A DNA stretch of 57,232 nucleotides. It comes from Gammaproteobacteria bacterium. Lineage in GTDB: Bacteria > Pseudomonadota > Gammaproteobacteria > Chromatiales > Chromatiaceae. The stretch spans positions 1 through 57,232 of the forward strand of contig JAAELC010000145.1 of the NCBI GenBank assembly GCA_024227135.1. Direction: 5' to 3'. Below the pieces are notes generated by a model. The model saw nothing but the letters and a program-made list of their open reading frames with translations, did no database searches and was not told where the DNA came from. The number at the start of each line of letters is the position of its first letter. Position 1 is the first letter of the stretch. A program made the translations under genes and the position numbers. Shown piece by piece: positions 54,640 through 57,232 of this stretch.

Positions 54640-57232
54640 ATGAAAAGAATGCTGATTAATGCAACTCAGCCGGAAGAGTTGCGCGTGGCTATTGTGGATG
54701 GCCAGAAACTGTTCAATCTCGATATCGAATCCCCCGGCAGGGAACAGAAAAAAGCCAATATATACAAAGGCAGAGTCACACGGGTTGAGCCCAGCCTGGA
54801 AGCCGCCTTTGTCGAGTATGGATCCGAAAGACACGGGTTCCTTCCTCTCAAAGAAATTTCCCGCAGTTATTTTTCCAAGGCTTCGCTCCAGAGTGGCGGC
54901 CGGGTGAATATCAAAGATGCGATCAAGGAAGGCCAGGAACTGGTCGTGCAGGTGGAAAAAGAGGAGCGGGGCAACAAGGGCGCAGCCCTGACAACCTTCA
55001 TGTCCCTTGCCGGCCGTTATCTGGTACTGATGCCCAACAACCCCCGGGCCGGGGGAGTTTCCCGAAGAATCGAGGGCCAGGACAGAAGTGATCTGCGGGA
55101 AGCCATGAGCAACCTCACGATCCCCGATGGAATGGGTCTGATAGTCCGCACCGCTGGGGTTGGAAAAAACGCCGAGGAACTGCAGTGGGACCTGGATTAC
55201 CTGTTGCAATTGTGGCAGGCAATAGACACTTCGGCCAAGGAAAAACCGGGGCCCTTCCTGATTTATCAGGAAAGCAACGTCATTATCCGCTCGATCAGAG
55301 ACTATCTTCGGGCAGATATCGGGGAAATTCTGATTGACCATCAGAGTGTCTACACCGAAGCCTGTGAGTTCATCGAGCAGGTCATGCCCCAGTACCGGCG
55401 TAAAATCCGCCATTATGAGGATGAAGTCCCCCTCTTCAGCCGATACCAGATCGAAAGCCAGATCGAATCAGCATTTCAGCGGGAGGTGCGACTGCCTTCC
55501 GGTGGAGCCATCGTGATCGATCATACGGAGGCTCTCACCTCAATCGATATCAACTCTGCCAGGGCGACCAGGGGTAGTGATATTGAAGAAACCGCCCTCA
55601 ATACGAACCTGGAAGCTGCCGATGAAGTGGCCCGGCAACTGCGCTTACGGGACATGGGCGGTCTGTTCGTCATTGATTTCATCGACATGACGCCGACTCG
55701 AAATCAACGGGAAGTGGAAAACCGACTCAAAGACGCCCTCAAACAAGACCGGGCCAGAGTACAGGTTGGAAGAATCACCCGTTTTGGACTACTCGAGATG
55801 TCCCGTCAGCGACTGCGCCCTTCTCTCGGAGAATCCAGTCAACATGTCTGCCCTCGCTGCAGTGGACATGGTTTCATCAGGGACGTGGAATCCCTTGGTC
55901 TCTCGGTGCTGCGAATCATCGAAGAAAATGCGATGAAGGACAACACCGTCAAAATCATTGCACAGCTACCAGTAGACGTTGCGACGTTCCTGCTCAATGA
56001 GAAACGCCAGGCCATTCATGAAATCGAGCATCGTCAATCTCTCGACGTAGTACTGGTGCCTAATATTCACCTGCAGACCCCAAACTATCAGTTGGAGCGA
56101 ATCAGGCAACAAGACCAGACTGGGGATGGCGATAGCGCAGCCAGTTACTCAATGGTCACGGAACCCGAAGAACCGGCTGCAGAATCATTCAAGGCCCAGG
56201 AAGCCAAAGTGGCAAAACCTGCTGTCAGCCGCATTACTCCGAATAAGCCAGCACCTACCCGTCAGCAGGAACCCCCCAAAAAGGATACGGCTGAAAAAGG
56301 GCTGATCCGGAGAATCTGGAGATCCCTGTTCTCCGACAAGCGAATGGAACCCCAAAAGCCGGAAGAACCAAACCGACAGGATAGAACCCCGTCCTCTTCC
56401 TCTCGCCAGGACTCCGGCAACCAGCGCGGACGTAGACGCCACTCTTCCCAGGGAGATTCGAGAAATCGATCCGGGAGCAGTGGATCGAGGAATGAGAACA
56501 GAACCGACCGGCCAAATCCTTCTGGCAATTCCCAGCCCCGGAAAGACTCCAGAAGACAGCCCAGGAGAGAAGAGGCTGGAAAAGTCGACGCTGAGGCCGC
56601 TGGAAACAGAGAGGCTGATTCCGGAGATCAGAACACCCGCCAGGATAATGCCCCAAGAAGAAACAGGCGAGGTGGCAACCGCCGCCGGCGCAAGGGAGGT
56701 TCGAACAACGACACCAGGAACCAGGAAACTGCTGGCGAGCAAAACAACCAGGCCAGCACCGGCCGTACCCAGGAGTCCACTGCGGATTCGTCATCGGGTG
56801 ACAATTCCCAGCCCTCTACTGGACAACCCCCTCGGACAGGGCGGAACAGATCACGTTCAGGTAATCGAAACCGTAGAAATCGCAGAGGGCGTGAGGGTGG
56901 GAACAATGAAACCACAAATCCACCCCAGAATAACCGTCAAAGCAGCGACTCTGGTGCCCAATCCAACGGGGGCAAAGCAGGCACAGGGGATTCTACCGCC
57001 AACAGGGTAGAGAAAGCGTCCCCAGGCGAATCCACAGGGAAGAGAACGGAGGGAACTGCCTCCAAAGAAAGAACTGCCGGGGTGGGTTCAACCAATCGCC
57101 GCCCTCAGGAGAGTCCACCAGCAGGGGGCAAACCCGGGGACAGGCATACCGGAGAGAAACCGGCTGCTGATATGCCCACCGGCACTAAACCCGCCGGGGA
57201 CAGGCCCTCCGGCGATAAACCGGCCGCTGACA
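54640..57232 (+). CDS. rne: Ribonuclease E, C terminus cut by window end
   Basis: RNase E is the core of the RNA degradosome at the inner membrane. The frame opens [22 protein letters not shown] and runs 864 codons to the window edge without a stop. S1 domain spans about 35-125; catalytic Asp303 ([13 protein letters not shown]) and Asp346 (VIDFIDM), and zinc-link Cys404 and Cys407 (CPRC) sit at the same numbers as in E. coli. Beyond about residue 520 the protein is disordered and polar: an amphipathic membrane anchor [14 protein letters not shown] (about 554-567), Arg-rich RNA-binding stretches ([15 protein letters not shown]), then a ten-residue Gly-Lys-Pro repeat near the end. The long leader suggests autoregulation. 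Confidence 0.96.
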   Translation, partial: MKRMLINATQPEELRVAIVDGQKLFNLDIESPGREQKKANIYKGRVTRVEPSLEAAFVEYGSERHGFLPLKEISRSYFSKASLQSGGRVNIKDAIKEGQELVVQVEKEERGNKGAALTTFMSLAGRYLVLMPNNPRAGGVSRRIEGQDRSDLREAMSNLTIPDGMGLIVRTAGVGKNAEELQWDLDYLLQLWQAIDTSAKEKPGPFLIYQESNVIIRSIRDYLRADIGEILIDHQSVYTEACEFIEQVMPQYRRKIRHYEDEVPLFSRYQIESQIESAFQREVRLPSGGAIVIDHTEALTSIDINSARATRGSDIEETALNTNLEAADEVARQLRLRDMGGLFVIDFIDMTPTRNQREVENRLKDALKQDRARVQVGRITRFGLLEMSRQRLRPSLGESSQHVCPRCSGHGFIRDVESLGLSVLRIIEENAMKDNTVKIIAQLPVDVATFLLNEKRQAIHEIEHRQSLDVVLVPNIHLQTPNYQLERIRQQDQTGDGDSAASYSMVTEPEEPAAESFKAQEAKVAKPAVSRITPNKPAPTRQQEPPKKDTAEKGLIRRIWRSLFSDKRMEPQKPEEPNRQDRTPSSSSRQDSGNQRGRRRHSSQGDSRNRSGSSGSRNENRTDRPNPSGNSQPRKDSRRQPRREEAGKVDAEAAGNREADSGDQNTRQDNAPRRNRRGGNRRRRKGGSNNDTRNQETAGEQNNQASTGRTQESTADSSSGDNSQPSTGQPPRTGRNRSRSGNRNRRNRRGREGGNNETTNPPQNNRQSSDSGAQSNGGKAGTGDSTANRVEKASPGESTGKRTEGTASKERTAGVGSTNRRPQESPPAGGKPGDRHTGEKPAADMPTGTKPAGDRPSGDKPAAD

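Noticed and set aside
56185-57010. Open frames on both strands in the tail of rne
   Set aside because: They arise from the low-complexity, Arg/Ser/Gly/Asn-rich RNase E tail and match no family.

Overview
The window reads as a chromosomal segment of a gammaproteobacterium. The evidence is gene order: iscR-iscS-iscU-iscA-hscB-hscA-fdx-iscX, rpsB-tsf-pyrH-frr-uppS-cdsA-dxr-rseP-bamA-skp-fabZ-lpxA-lpxB-rnhB, map-glnD, and rne divergent from rluC-HAD-SppA, all arranged as in that class. Many proteins match the E. coli versions residue for residue at catalytic positions and in length (IscS 404 aa, IscA 107 aa, RNase E zinc-link Cys404/Cys407). Lipid A, BamA and RseP genes mean a Gram-negative envelope. 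Genus cannot be fixed from sequence alone; a sulfur-oxidiser-like Chromatiales relative is only a guess.

Layout. 88-178: tRNA-Ser(GGA). 491-3543: a SAM methyltransferase, TrmO, a SirB2-like protein and an EamA transporter. 3880-7870: pyruvate dehydrogenase E1 and a one-lipoyl-domain E2, with no E3 here. 7903-14885: the complete isc iron-sulfur operon on the minus strand, with cysE upstream, an IscR-type operator and a terminator. 15198-24002: DUF2835 and CBS genes, then a glucan cluster (galU, malQ, GH57, glgC on minus, glgB divergent), with a 162-bp hairpin element between glgC and glgB. 24176-37864: the long minus-strand ribosome/isoprenoid/phospholipid/outer-membrane cluster, from which lpxD is missing at its usual place. 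38124-41617: map and glnD. 41633-43263: an FNR-type site, a small exported protein and three gene remnants (ArsC-like, HupE-like, DUF4198-like). 43449-46362: LL-diaminopimelate aminotransferase (DapL) and a diaminopimelate decarboxylase. 46407-50751: an unknown membrane-anchored protein and a two-gene type I secretion exporter. 50887-57232: S49 peptidase, HAD phosphatase, rluC, and rne running off the window after a long, heavily structured leader.

How the genes work together. The isc block builds Fe-S clusters under IscR feedback, with CysE feeding cysteine to IscS. GlgC, GlgB, MalQ, GH57 and GalU connect glucose-1-phosphate to glycogen and maltodextrins. The 24-38 kb block couples translation factors, UMP kinase, undecaprenyl-PP, CDP-diacylglycerol, MEP pathway and outer-membrane assembly.

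Most interesting observations: (1) the site beside glnD that in relatives carries dapC/dapD/arsC/dapE-type genes holds only a 15-codon ArsC-like scar followed by the one-step DapL enzyme, which looks like a pathway swap; (2) lpxD is absent from the skp-fabZ junction, which instead holds a repeat-bearing non-coding gap; (3) a 162-bp MITE-like palindrome lies between glgC and glgB; (4) a dense array of perfect hairpins lies in the predicted 690-nt rne leader; (5) a promoter followed at once by an intrinsic terminator lies in the rpsB leader. No CRISPR array, intact insertion sequence or prophage was seen.
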